From Saccharothrix algeriensis (lineage in GTDB: Bacteria; Actinomycetota; Actinomycetes; Mycobacteriales; Pseudonocardiaceae), in assembly GCF_016907655.1 (NCBI RefSeq), contig NZ_JAFBCL010000001.1:4250001-4314000 (forward strand): a stretch of 64,000 bases of DNA, in the 5' to 3' direction. Each line of letters begins with the position of its first letter. Position 1 is the first letter of the stretch. The notes under the pieces are model-generated. The model searched no databases. It was not told the origin of the DNA and saw only the letters and a list, made by a program, of their open reading frames with translations. This document shows positions 35,069 through 44,842 of this stretch, in pieces. The translations under genes were made by a program, and so were the position numbers.

Positions 35069-35764
35069 CCAGGCGGTCGAACGCGCGCCGGCACAGGCCG
35101 GCCACGGCGGAGCCGCCGGCAGCCCCACACCCAGGACGAGGACGGACACGCCGATCCACACCCGGTCCGCGGACTGCCTGGCCTGCCGACTGCCCGGTCT
35201 GCCGACTGCTCGGTCTGCCGACTGCCAGGGCCGACGGCTGCCAGGGCCGACGGCCATTGGGACCGACGGTGCCCGTTCGGCGGGCAGGGCATCGCGGGGG
35301 CGGTTCTCAGCTCTTGCTCGCGGGACTGTCGGTGGTGGCTGGAAGGATGGAAGTCGGGGGCTGCTCAGCTCGGCCCCGACCTCCCAGCCCGTGTCCGACC
35401 CTCAAGCACTGCGGCACCGCGCCCGACTCTCCGGCCCGCGCCCGACTCTCCGGCCCGCGCCCGACTTTCCGGCCCGTGTCCGGCCTTCCGGCCCGTGTCC
35501 GGCCTTCCGGCCCGTGTCCGGCCTTCCGGCACTGCGCCCGGCCGCCCGCAACAGCGCTCGACCGCCCGGACCGCGCTCGACCGCGTGGAACCGCCCGCGT
35601 CGGAGAGCGGTCTGCGCCGGCACTGCCTGCGCCGGCGATGCGGGTCGGAAGGCGGCCGGTGGAGGCGGTGATCAGGTGGTCTGCCGAGGCCGGGTGCCGG
35701 TGGAAGGCCCTGGTCGCAGTGGTGGACATCCGGGGTGTGCCCCGGCGGAGGCTACGGTGGGCGC
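35069..35764. other. Gene-free, repeat-rich stretch upstream of recD2
   Basis: No convincing gene. Between about 35171 and 35270 a 16-17-bp unit near GCCGACTGCCCGGTCT repeats about five times. From 35431 a second, unrelated array repeats with a period of 19 bp. The minus-strand open frames here read as low-complexity Ala/Arg/Pro. Confidence 0.6.
35431..35532. repeat. 19-bp tandem repeat array
   Basis: Units near CCGGCCCGTGTCCGGCCTT begin at 35431, 35450, 35469, 35488, 35507 and (partial) 35526. The first units read CGCGCCCGACTC, the later ones TGTCCGGCC. The period equals that of the array at 6902, though the sequences are unrelated. Confidence 0.85.
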
Positions 35765-37936
35765 GTGTCGGAAGCGGTCCTGGAAGCGGTGTTGGAGCGG
35801 ATCACGTTCGCCAACGAGGAGACCGGCTACACGGTGGCCCGCGTCGACACCGGCCGGGGCGGCGACCTGGTCACGGTGGTGGGCGCGCTGCTGGGCGCGC
35901 AGCCCGGCGAGTCGATCCGGATGCGCGGGCGCTGGGGCTCGCACCCGCAGTACGGCAAGCAGTTCCACGTCGACGACTACACCACCGTCCTGCCCGCCAC
36001 CATCCAGGGCATCCGCCGCTACCTGGGGTCCGGCCTGATCAAGGGCATCGGGCCGGTGCTGGCCGACCGGATCGTGACGCACTTCGGCGTGGCCGCGCTC
36101 GACGTCATCGAGCAGCAGCCCGAGCGGCTGATCGAGGTGCCCAAGCTCGGGCCCAAGCGGACGAAGCTGATCGCCGCCGCCTGGGAGGAGCAGAAGGCGA
36201 TCAAGGAGGTCATGGTCTTCCTCCAGGGCGTCGGCGTCTCGACCTCGCTGGCGGTGCGGATCTACAAGCAGTACACCGACAGGTCGATCGACGTCGTCCG
36301 CCAGGAGCCCTACCGGCTGGCCACCGACGTGTGGGGCATCGGCTTCCGGACCGCCGACACCATCGCCAAGGCCGTCGGCATCCCGCACGACAGCCCGCAG
36401 CGGGTCAAGGCGGGCCTCCAGTTCACCCTGTCCGAGGCCACCGGGGGCGGCGACTGCTTCCTGCCGGAGAACCAGCTGATCGCTGAGGCGATCAAGGTGC
36501 TCCAGGTCGACACCGGCCTGGTCATCGACTGCCTGGCCGAGCTGGTGGCCGAGGAGGGCGTCGTGCGGGAGGTCATGCCGGACGGCGAGGCGGCGGTCTA
36601 CCTGGTGCCGTTCCACCGGGCGGAGATCTCCCTGGCCGGTCAGCTGACGCGGCTGCTCAACACCGGCGAGGACCGGCTGCCGGCGTTCGCGGGCGCCGAC
36701 TGGGAGCGCGCGTTCGCGTGGCTCGGCGCGTCGCTGGAGGACAGGCAGCGGGACGCGGTGAAGCTCGCCCTGACCCGCAAGGTGGCGGTGCTGACCGGCG
36801 GGCCCGGGTGCGGCAAGAGCTTCACGGTGCGGTCGATCGTGAAGCTGGCGGCGGCCAAGCACGCCAAGGTGGTGCTCGCCGCGCCCACCGGCCGGGCGGC
36901 CAAGCGGCTCACCGAGCTGACCGGGCACGAGGCCCGGACGGTGCACCGCCTGCTGGAGCTGAGGCCGGGCGGCGACGCGGCGTACGACAGGGACCGCCCG
37001 CTGGACGCGGACCTCGTGGTGGTGGACGAGGCGTCGATGCTGGACCTGCTGCTGGCCAACAAGCTGGTGAAGGCGGTCGCGCCGGGCGCGCACCTGCTGC
37101 TGGTGGGCGACGTCGACCAGCTGCCCTCGGTCGGCGCGGGCGAGGTGCTGCGGGACGTGCTCGCCGAGGGCAGCCCGATCCCGAACGTGCGCCTGACGCA
37201 CATCTTCCGGCAGGCGCAGCAGTCCGGCGTCGTGACCAACGCCCACCGCATCAACTCGGGCGACTACCCGCTCGTGCAGGGGTTGCCGGACTTCTTCCTG
37301 TTCCCGGTGGAGGAAGCCGAAGAAGCCGCCGCGCTGACCGTCGACGTGGTCGCGAACCGCATCCCGCGCAAGTTCGGCCTGGACCCGCGCAAGGACGTCC
37401 AGGTGCTCGCGCCGATGCACCGGGGGCCGGCGGGCGCGGGCGCGCTGAACGTCGTGCTGCAGGAGGCCCTGACACCGTCCACGAAGGACTTGCCGGAGCG
37501 CCGGTTCGGCGGTCGGGTGTTCCGCGTCGGCGACAAGGTGACGCAGATCCGCAACAACTACGACAAGGGGGAGAACGGGGTCTTCAACGGCACGCTGGGC
37601 GTCGTCACCGCGATCGACGTCGTGGAGCAGAAGTTGACCGTGAAGACGGACGAGGATGAGTCCGTGGATTACGAGTTCGGCGAACTGGACGAGCTGACCC
37701 ACGCCTACGCCATGACGATTCATCGCTCACAGGGCAGTGAGTACCCGTGCGTCGTCATTCCAATCACCACGAGCGCGTGGATGATGTTGCAGCGGAACCT
37801 GCTGTACACGGCGGTGACGCGGGCCAAGAAGCTCGTCGTGCTGGTCGGGTCGCGCAAGGCGATCGGGCAGGCGGTCCGCACCCTGGGCGCGGGTCGGCGC
37901 CACACGGCGCTGGACCACCGGTTGCGCCAAGCCTGA
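35765..37936 (+). CDS. recD2: RecD2-type superfamily 1 DNA helicase
   Basis: The 723-residue protein is read from a GTG. It has the RecD2 N-terminal OB-like domain (LERITFANEETGYTVARVD), helix-hairpin-helix region (GLIKGIGPVLADRIV and LGPKRTKLI), then the SF1 helicase core: Walker A GGPGCGKSFT (Lys351), DEAD-like VVVDEASMLD, GDVDQLPSVGAG and C-terminal IHRSQGSEYPCVV, LLYTAVTRAKK. Unlike RecD of RecBCD it acts without RecB/RecC, in replication-fork and repair tasks in other bacteria. Length and motif set are complete. It is followed by a G-rich hexamer repeat. Confidence 0.93.
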   Translation: MSEAVLEAVLERITFANEETGYTVARVDTGRGGDLVTVVGALLGAQPGESIRMRGRWGSHPQYGKQFHVDDYTTVLPATIQGIRRYLGSGLIKGIGPVLADRIVTHFGVAALDVIEQQPERLIEVPKLGPKRTKLIAAAWEEQKAIKEVMVFLQGVGVSTSLAVRIYKQYTDRSIDVVRQEPYRLATDVWGIGFRTADTIAKAVGIPHDSPQRVKAGLQFTLSEATGGGDCFLPENQLIAEAIKVLQVDTGLVIDCLAELVAEEGVVREVMPDGEAAVYLVPFHRAEISLAGQLTRLLNTGEDRLPAFAGADWERAFAWLGASLEDRQRDAVKLALTRKVAVLTGGPGCGKSFTVRSIVKLAAAKHAKVVLAAPTGRAAKRLTELTGHEARTVHRLLELRPGGDAAYDRDRPLDADLVVVDEASMLDLLLANKLVKAVAPGAHLLLVGDVDQLPSVGAGEVLRDVLAEGSPIPNVRLTHIFRQAQQSGVVTNAHRINSGDYPLVQGLPDFFLFPVEEAEEAAALTVDVVANRIPRKFGLDPRKDVQVLAPMHRGPAGAGALNVVLQEALTPSTKDLPERRFGGRVFRVGDKVTQIRNNYDKGENGVFNGTLGVVTAIDVVEQKLTVKTDEDESVDYEFGELDELTHAYAMTIHRSQGSEYPCVVIPITTSAWMMLQRNLLYTAVTRAKKLVVLVGSRKAIGQAVRTLGAGRRHTALDHRLRQA

Positions 37937-38008
37937 GCGGCGGCACACCCGGGCGTCGTCACCGGGCCCGGCGAGGTCGGCCCGAGCGGGCCGGGTCGAG
38001 CGGTCGAG

Positions 38009-38055
38009 TGGGTCGGGGTCGGGGCCGGGGCCGGGGTCGGGGTCGGGGTCGGGTG
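38009..38055 (+). repeat. GGGGTC/GGGGCC hexamer repeat (G-quadruplex candidate)
   Basis: About seven GGGG runs separated by TC or CC follow each other without break, 75 bp after the recD2 stop and just before the 3' end of the convergent small gene. The recD2 transcript would carry the G-rich strand. Quadruplex formation is a prediction from sequence. Confidence 0.75.
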
Positions 38056-38072
38056 ATCGCGTCAGGCCCGGG

Positions 38073-38327
38073 TCAGGTCCGGGTCAGCGGGTGTGCGCGG
38101 TCGTCGGCCGCCAGGGCGGCGGCGTCGGCGAACGCAGTCCGGAACCGGTCGATCTCGTCGCCGTCCAGGCTGATCATGGTGCGCTCGTCCAACCAAACTT
38201 CGAGGTGCCCGTCGGTGACGGCGATCGAGCACACGGCGGGCCGGTGGTGGTCGTCGGAGCAGCGCACCAGCCACTCACGCGGCGAGTGGCACAGGTCGTG
38301 GCTCGAATCGCGGGCAGGAGCAGGCAT
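38073..38327 (-). CDS. Small protein divergent from the second Scr1-like regulator
   Basis: The 84-residue protein follows a good AAGGGG ribosome site. Its first half holds Cys and His residues (DLCHSPREWLVRCSDDHHRPAVC), possibly metal-binding; the second half predicts strands CSIAVTDGHLEVWLD and MISLDG and a helix DEIDRFRTAFADAAAL. This strand-strand-helix order resembles the small gene at 14505, which sits in the same position next to the other Scr1-like gene. I do not recognise the family. Promoters of the two divergent genes share a 124-bp region with a GTACC-N5-GGTAC dyad (38392-38406). Confidence 0.7.
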   Translation of the reverse strand: MPAPARDSSHDLCHSPREWLVRCSDDHHRPAVCSIAVTDGHLEVWLDERTMISLDGDEIDRFRTAFADAAALAADDRAHPLTRT

Positions 38328-38391
38328 GGGTGTCCCCTTTCGGGTGGTCCGGAGTCCAATCGGGCTGATATCGCTCTACTGCTTGTAGCCT

Positions 38392-38406
38392 GTACCTAGG
38401 CGGTAC
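38392..38406. promoter_or_regulatory. Operator-like dyad between the small gene and the Scr1-like gene
   Basis: GTACCTAGGCGGTAC has perfect 5-bp arms. Two more short dyads, CTAC-N5-GTAG and TGCT-N4-AGCA, flank it. TTGACT at 38431 may be a -35 element or the first bases of an unlikely TTG start. Confidence 0.35.
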
Positions 38407-38451
38407 TACTTTGCAACTGCTCTACAGCAATTGACTCGATCGGATGACCCG

Positions 38452-39309
38452 ATGCCCTTGACCCCCACGGTGCGGTTGAAGTTCCTGTCGATCTACATGC
38501 GCGAAGCGCGCCTCAAAGCCGGGGTGGAGCCCAAGGAGGTCGCGAAGCTGCTCGGTCGGGACACCACGCGCGTCACGAAGATGGAACGGGGGAGGGAAGG
38601 TCTGACACCAGGTGACGCGAAGATGCTGTTGGACCGCTACGACGTCCACACCGAAGAGCAGAAGGCCGAGATCGTGGAGTTGGCCCGGACCAGGAGCCAA
38701 CGCGGTCGTTGGCTCGGCCACCGGGCGACGGTGCCGATGGAGCAGCGGCCGTACTACGACTTCGAGGTCGACTCCAACCTCATCCAGCACTACTGCACGG
38801 AATTGGTGCCCGGCCTCCTGCAGACCGAGTCCTACATGCGAGCCATGCTCGACCGGAGTTCGAGGGTGGACCCCGACAGCATCGACGACATCGTGGCCAC
38901 GCGGCTGGAGCGACAGGAGGTGATCTTCCGCCAGCGACCGGCAGAGGTGGGGTTCGTGCTGAGCGAGAGTTGCCTGCGAAGGGTTTTCGGCGGCAACGCG
39001 GTGATGCACGAGCAGATGCTCCACCTCGACGCGGTGGCCAAGCGGTCGAACGTCAGGCTCCAGGTTCTGCCGTTCGACTCGATGGGCGGTGGGAACGCCT
39101 TCGCGTTCACCATCCTCCGCATCCCCGCCCCCACCACGGCACCACCGCTGGAGATGGTCTACGTCGAGAACCTGCACGACGCCGACTACCTGGATGGTCC
39201 ACCCGAGGTGGCGGACTACGGCAACCTGTGGAGCCGCCTCACCGCCGACGCCTTGGGCCTGGAACAATCGAGGAGGTTCGTCCGAAGCGTCGCTCGGCAG
39301 TACGCCTGA
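38452..39309 (+). CDS. Helix-turn-helix regulator with DUF5753 domain (Scr1/WhiJ-like), second copy
   Basis: The 285-residue protein starts at ATG (MPLTPTVRLKFLSIYMRE). The helix-turn-helix spans about residues 12-60 (KEVAKLLGRDTTRVTKMERG). The DUF5753 part has YCTELVPGLLQTESYMRAML, VGFVLSESCLRRVFGG, MHEQMLHLDAVAKRSN and YVENLHDADYLD. It is a paralogue, not a recent duplicate, of the regulator at 13539. A DUF397 gene follows 20 bp downstream. The function is that of a DUF397-paired regulator; the target genes are unknown. Confidence 0.92.
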   Translation: MPLTPTVRLKFLSIYMREARLKAGVEPKEVAKLLGRDTTRVTKMERGREGLTPGDAKMLLDRYDVHTEEQKAEIVELARTRSQRGRWLGHRATVPMEQRPYYDFEVDSNLIQHYCTELVPGLLQTESYMRAMLDRSSRVDPDSIDDIVATRLERQEVIFRQRPAEVGFVLSESCLRRVFGGNAVMHEQMLHLDAVAKRSNVRLQVLPFDSMGGGNAFAFTILRIPAPTTAPPLEMVYVENLHDADYLDGPPEVADYGNLWSRLTADALGLEQSRRFVRSVARQYA

Positions 39310-39329
39310 CCGTGAGAGGTGGTCCCGCC

Positions 39330-39518
39330 ATGGCCCCGGACTTCTCCGCCGCCACCTTCAAGACCTCCAGCCACACGCAGGACAACGGCACGTGCGTCGA
39401 AGTGGCCGTGGTGGCGGGGTTCTACGCGGTGCGGGACACCAAGAACCGGGGTGGCGGGCAGGTCAGCGTGCCGGCTCGGGCGTTCGAGGCGTTCCTCGGC
39501 TGCCTGCGCGACAGCTGA
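39330..39518 (+). CDS. DUF397 small protein, second copy
   Basis: This 62-residue protein has the family pattern: FKTSSHTQDNGTCVEVA, YAVRDTKNRGGG and the final F.AFLGCL. The usual Trp near the start is replaced by ATFKTS. The ATG follows GAGAGGTGG. It is co-transcribed with the Scr1-like gene ending 20 bp before. Just after the stop a 12-bp unit near CGACAGCTGATC repeats about five times (39512-39575). Confidence 0.88.
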   Translation: MAPDFSAATFKTSSHTQDNGTCVEVAVVAGFYAVRDTKNRGGGQVSVPARAFEAFLGCLRDS

Positions 39519-39645
39519 TCCGACAGCTGATCCGACGACTGACCCGACAGCTGACCCGACTGCCGACCCGGTTGCCGACGTCGTCCCTCGACGCGGCTTC
39601 CCGCGGGTGGCCCGCCGGGGCCGTGCGGTCCCGGCGGGCCGGGGA

Positions 39646-40461
39646 TCACTTGATCGGGTAAGCGATGTCGCAGACCTCGTCGTCCGGTCCGGCGGCGTCC
39701 CAGTCGGTGAAGTACACCTCGCGGGGCGAGCCGGCGACGGTGTGGCCGTTGGCCTCCACCCACGCGGACACCGCGTCGTAGGCCGACCCGATCTGGGGGT
39801 ACTCGACCTCGCGCTTGCGCAGCGTCACGTACGCCTCGCGGTGCGCCGGCTCGACCCTCGCCGCCGCGTCGGCGGGCGGCGCGTCGACGGCGACGGGCAC
39901 CGCGACCTCCACCGGGCCGTCGCTGTCGTCGCTGACCTCGCCGTGGTAGATCGACAGCGGCGCGCCCGCCACGCCGCCGTACGCCTGCGCGGCCCGCCCC
40001 AGCCTGCCCATCGCGCTGCCGATCCACTCCGGCAGCGCCGGCTGCAGCACGTGCCGCTGCTCGGTCAGCACGACCTGCTCCGGCACGTCCCGCTGCTTGA
40101 TCTCGTACATCTCGGACAACCCCTTCCCTCCGGCCAACACCACGTGGAGGTGGGCGGCGAGGTCCCGCTGCACGGCGAAGCGCCGCTCCGCCTCCGCCCA
40201 GTGCTCCGCCAGCAGTTCCGCGCGGTCGGCCGGCGGAACCGAGACGATGCGAGCGATAACGGCCAGCGGCATGTCCAGGCGTCTCAGCGAGTGCACCAGC
40301 CGAGCGTCGGCCAGCTGGTCCTCGCGGTACCGGCGGTAGCCGTTGGCGGCATCCACCGCCGCCGGCCTGAGCAGCCCCTGGCGCTCGTACAGCCGCAGCG
40401 CCTTGAGCGACAGCCTGCTCCGGCGGGCGAACTCGCCGGTGCCCAGCAGCCGTTCCGCCAT
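39646..40461 (-). CDS. MerR-family regulator with GyrI-like effector-binding domain
   Basis: The 271-residue protein has an N-terminal MerR helix-turn-helix (GTGEFARRSRLSLKALRLYE, GYRRYREDQLADARLV), a coiled linker and a C-terminal effector domain (YEIKQRDVPEQVVLTEQRHV, YGGVAGAPLSIYHGEV, REVYFTDWD). It matches the BmrR/TipA-like group that senses bulky cationic drugs by distorting a promoter with a long spacer. Such a promoter lies about 50-80 bp upstream of its own start (40511-40541), so it controls itself. No efflux gene is next to it; the divergent gene encodes a carboxypeptidase. Confidence 0.9.
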   Translation of the reverse strand: MAERLLGTGEFARRSRLSLKALRLYERQGLLRPAAVDAANGYRRYREDQLADARLVHSLRRLDMPLAVIARIVSVPPADRAELLAEHWAEAERRFAVQRDLAAHLHVVLAGGKGLSEMYEIKQRDVPEQVVLTEQRHVLQPALPEWIGSAMGRLGRAAQAYGGVAGAPLSIYHGEVSDDSDGPVEVAVPVAVDAPPADAAARVEPAHREAYVTLRKREVEYPQIGSAYDAVSAWVEANGHTVAGSPREVYFTDWDAAGPDDEVCDIAYPIK

Positions 40462-40509
40462 CCGCGCCTCCTCCCCGCCCGGGACCCCTCCGAGCCCCCT
40501 CCACGGCTC

Positions 40510-40541
40510 GACCCTGGGGCGTGCCCCAAGGGCAGGGTCAA
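40510..40541 (-). promoter_or_regulatory. MerR-type promoter/operator with 19-bp spacer
   Basis: Read on the minus strand, TTGACC (40541-40536) and CAGGGT (40516-40511) are 19 bp apart, and GACCCTG/CAGGGTC (40510-40516 and 40533-40539) form the symmetric operator between and over them. The long spacer is the hallmark of MerR-activated promoters. Confidence 0.7.
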
Positions 40542-40684
40542 GGGTTGCGCCGGATGACCGGGCAGACCTGGTGCGAGCGGCACAACATCACCCGCAAGCC
40601 TGAGGTATGGCCGGTCGGAGGGTGTGCAACCACACCGGTTTTGCCCCATCCTCCTGCTCAACCCTGCCTAGGAGGAAACCGACC

Positions 40685-42445
40685 GTGAAGTCGACCAGAC
40701 GAACACTGGTGACACTGGCGATAGCCGGCGCCACCGCGGCCGCCGTGATCAGCGGCGGCGCGCCGGGCACCGCGGGCCCCGCACCCGAGGTGGCCGCCGC
40801 GCAACCCGGCCCGACCTACGTCTACAAGGTGCACGCGCCCCTCGGCAAAGCCGCGCAGGACCTCCTCAAGCGCGGTTTCGACGTGCTGGAGCAGCGCGAC
40901 GGCGAGCACCTGTTCGTCCTGGGCGACGTCGCCACCGGCCAGAAGCTGAAGGGCGACGGGTTCACCGCCGTCATCGACGAGGTGCTGCCCGCGCCGCAGT
41001 GGGAGCCGCCGGCGCGCAAGTCGCAGTCCCTCGACGCCGCCGCCCTGGAGGAGACCTACTACGGCGGCTACCGCACGGTCAACGCGCAGTACGCGCACCT
41101 GGACGCGGTGTCCTCGCAGTACCCGAACCTGACCGCGGTGGTCGACTACGGCGACTCGTGGCGCAAGTCCCAGGGCGCGGGCGGCTACGACCTGCGGGCC
41201 ATCTGCATCACCAAGAAGAACGCCGGCGACTGCGCGCTGAGCACGTCCGCGCCCAAGCCCCGGTTCTTCGTGATGGGCCAGCTGCACGCCCGCGAGATCA
41301 CCACCGGCGACGTCGCCTACCGCTGGATCGACCACCTGACCCAGGGCTACGGCACCGACGCCGAGGTGACGGCGCTGCTGGACAGCACCGAGGTGTGGGT
41401 CGTGCCGATCGCCAACCCCGACGGCGTGAACATCGTGCAGCAGGGCGGCAACTCGCCGCGCTACCAGCGCAAGAACGCCAACACCACCAACGGGGCGAGC
41501 TGCTCGGGCACGTCGGCGTCGCACGTCGGCGTCGACCTGAACCGCAACACCGACTCGCACTGGGGCGGCGAGGGCACCTCGTCCAACCCGTGCGACCAGA
41601 CCTACAAGGGCCCGTCGGCCAACTCCGAGGTCGAGACCCGCGCGCTGCAGGCGCTGTGGCGCAACCTCTACAAGGACCGCCGCGGCACGGGCGTGACCGA
41701 CGCCGCGCCGGCCGACACGACCGGCCTCGTGGTCTCCATGCACAGCTACTCCAACCTCGTGCTGTTCCCGTGGGGCTGGACGACGCAGTACAAGACCGGC
41801 AACGACGCGCCGCTGCGCGAGATGGCGCGGGAGATGGCGCGGCTGGCGGGCGGCTGGCAGTACGGCCAGCCCGGCGAGGTGCTCTACAACGCGGCGGGCG
41901 CGACCGACGACTGGGTGTACGACGACCTGGGCGTGGCCTCGTACGTGTGGGAGATCGGGCCGGGTTCCGGCGCGTGCAGCGGGTTCCTGCCGGCGTACTC
42001 GTGCCAGGCGTCGACGTTCTGGCCGAAGGTCAAGTCGATGCTGCTGTACTCGGCCAAGAAGGCGGCCAACCCGTACGGCGGCGCGCCGAACCCCGGCCAG
42101 TGCGCGAAGGCCACCAACGACGGCGACGTGGCCATCCCGGACGGCGGCGCGGCCGTGACCAGCACCATCAACATCGCGGGCTGCACCGGCAACGCGTCGG
42201 CCACCGCGCAGGTCGAGGTGCACGTCAAGCACACCTACCGGGGCGACCTGGTGGTCGACCTGCTCGCGCCGGACGGCTCGTCCTACCGGCTGAAGGCGTC
42301 GAACAGCGACTCGGGCGACAACCTCGACACCACCTTCACGGTGAACCTGTCGGGCGAGGCGCGCAACGGGGCCTGGAAGTTGAGGGTGCAGGACGTGTAC
42401 TCGGCCGACACCGGGCACATCGACTCCTGGAGCCTGACGCTGTAG
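40685..42445 (+). CDS. Secreted zinc carboxypeptidase (M14) with C-terminal P/Homo B domain
   Basis: The 586-residue protein starts at a GTG after AGGAGGAAACC. It has a signal peptide (RRTLVTLAIAGATAAAVI), a propeptide of about 110 residues, and the M14 domain with zinc ligands His201 and Glu204 (LHAREITT), His353 (SMHSYSN) and the catalytic Glu423 (VWEIGPGS). The last 100 residues (DVAIPDGGAAVTSTINIAG to HIDSWSLTL) form a proprotein-convertase P-type beta domain. It removes C-terminal residues of peptides outside the cell. The perfect 16-bp hairpin after the stop ends the transcript. Confidence 0.93.
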   Translation: MKSTRRTLVTLAIAGATAAAVISGGAPGTAGPAPEVAAAQPGPTYVYKVHAPLGKAAQDLLKRGFDVLEQRDGEHLFVLGDVATGQKLKGDGFTAVIDEVLPAPQWEPPARKSQSLDAAALEETYYGGYRTVNAQYAHLDAVSSQYPNLTAVVDYGDSWRKSQGAGGYDLRAICITKKNAGDCALSTSAPKPRFFVMGQLHAREITTGDVAYRWIDHLTQGYGTDAEVTALLDSTEVWVVPIANPDGVNIVQQGGNSPRYQRKNANTTNGASCSGTSASHVGVDLNRNTDSHWGGEGTSSNPCDQTYKGPSANSEVETRALQALWRNLYKDRRGTGVTDAAPADTTGLVVSMHSYSNLVLFPWGWTTQYKTGNDAPLREMAREMARLAGGWQYGQPGEVLYNAAGATDDWVYDDLGVASYVWEIGPGSGACSGFLPAYSCQASTFWPKVKSMLLYSAKKAANPYGGAPNPGQCAKATNDGDVAIPDGGAAVTSTINIAGCTGNASATAQVEVHVKHTYRGDLVVDLLAPDGSSYRLKASNSDSGDNLDTTFTVNLSGEARNGAWKLRVQDVYSADTGHIDSWSLTL

Positions 42446-42470
42446 CGGGCCACCACCCGGAGGCGTGAAC

Positions 42471-42506
42471 CGACGGCCCCGCGGCCCACCGGCCGCGGGG
42501 CCGTCG
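42471..42506 (+). terminator. Perfect 16-bp hairpin terminator
   Basis: CGACGGCCCCGCGGCC pairs exactly with GGCCGCGGGGCCGTCG around a CACC loop, 26 bp after the carboxypeptidase stop. Confidence 0.8.
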
Positions 42507-42859
42507 CGCGTGGGGAGCCGCCTGCGCCCGGTGTCCGGTGGCGTTCGGCATGACGACGATTCCGGCCACCGGCGCAGCCGACTTCATCGGCGTGGTGGGA
42601 GCCGCTGCGCGACCGCAGCCCGGTGGTGGGGCAGAGCGCGTGGGCGGACAGTGGCCCCGCTGACCCGTCGGTCCGCAGACGCGCCGGTCCGGCTCGTCGG
42701 TCCGCCGGCTCGCTGACTCGCTGACTCGCCGGAGGCTCACCCGTCAGCCCGCTGATCCGTCGGCCTATCGGCCCGCGCCTCGCCGTCGGGAGGCGAGGCG
42801 GCGTCCCGGGAGCCGGTCGGTCCGCGGGTTCGTGGCCGGGGGTCCGGGCCGCGGACGCG
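42507..42859. other. Gene-free stretch between convergent genes
   Basis: No gene is supported. It contains short CTGACTCG and CGGTC repeats (42690-42800) and is framed by the terminators of the carboxypeptidase and the chitinase. Confidence 0.6.
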
Positions 42860-42900
42860 GGAAGGGCCCCTGCGGGGGAGACGTCCGCAAGGGCCCTTCC
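42860..42900 (-). terminator. Hairpin terminator downstream of the chitinase gene
   Basis: GGAAGGGCCC pairs with GGGCCCTTCC and continues as TGCGG/CCGCA after one mismatch. It lies 44 bp beyond the chitinase stop on the minus strand. Confidence 0.75.
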
Positions 42901-42943
42901 ACGTGGAGGGTGTTGCCGTTGGGGCGGGATCCGCCCCGAGGTG

Positions 42944-44587
<1,644 letters not shown>

Positions 44588-44629
44588 CGTGCTCCTCGTC
44601 AGGGAAGGAGTGCAGGGTTGAGAAGAACA

Positions 44630-44645
44630 TGTGGTTCAGACCACT
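44630..44645. promoter_or_regulatory. DasR-like operator (dre), proximal copy
   Basis: TGTGGTTCAGACCACT matches the streptomycete DasR consensus AGTGGTCTAGACCACT at 13 of 16 positions. It lies 43 bp upstream of the chitinase start, within the likely promoter: TTGACC on the minus strand (44655-44650) would be the -35 element. Confidence 0.65.
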
Positions 44646-44652
44646 TGACGGT

Positions 44653-44668
44653 CAAGGTCTAGACCACT
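44653..44668. promoter_or_regulatory. DasR-like operator (dre), distal copy
   Basis: CAAGGTCTAGACCACT matches the DasR consensus at 13 of 16 positions and has a perfect GGTCTAGACC core. Its centre is 23 bp from that of the proximal copy, about two helical turns. Confidence 0.68.
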
Positions 44669-44700
44669 GCGTCACTCGAACGGACTAATACTTCAGGCTG

Positions 44701-44714
44701 TGGGAGCGCTTCCA
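44701..44714. promoter_or_regulatory. CebR-like (LacI-family) operator
   Basis: TGGGAGCGCTTCCA differs at one base from the CebR box TGGGAGCGCTCCCA that controls cellulose utilisation in streptomycetes. It lies between the divergent chitinase and serine hydrolase genes and could serve either. Confidence 0.6.
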
Positions 44715-44842
44715 ACAGCGACCGACCACTAGGGGTGGGTGCGACTGAAGTCGAGCCTTCGGAGCGACCTGGGGTGGACGTGGAGGGGTGCTCGCGAGGA
44801 CCAGACTCGGGCTCCTCAACGTCTGACAGGGAGGACGCGTTG

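Noticed and set aside
34793..35257. Open frame on the minus strand across the end of the epoxide-hydrolase gene, with one hydrophobic stretch
   Set aside because: Most of it is antisense to the hydrolase or lies in tandem repeats; no family pattern.
35431..35532. Possible CRISPR array upstream of recD2
   Set aside because: Contiguous 19-bp units without spacers; simple tandem repeat.
38431..38451. TTG start for the second Scr1-like regulator
   Set aside because: TTGACT is better explained as a promoter element; the ATG at 38452 fits the family start.
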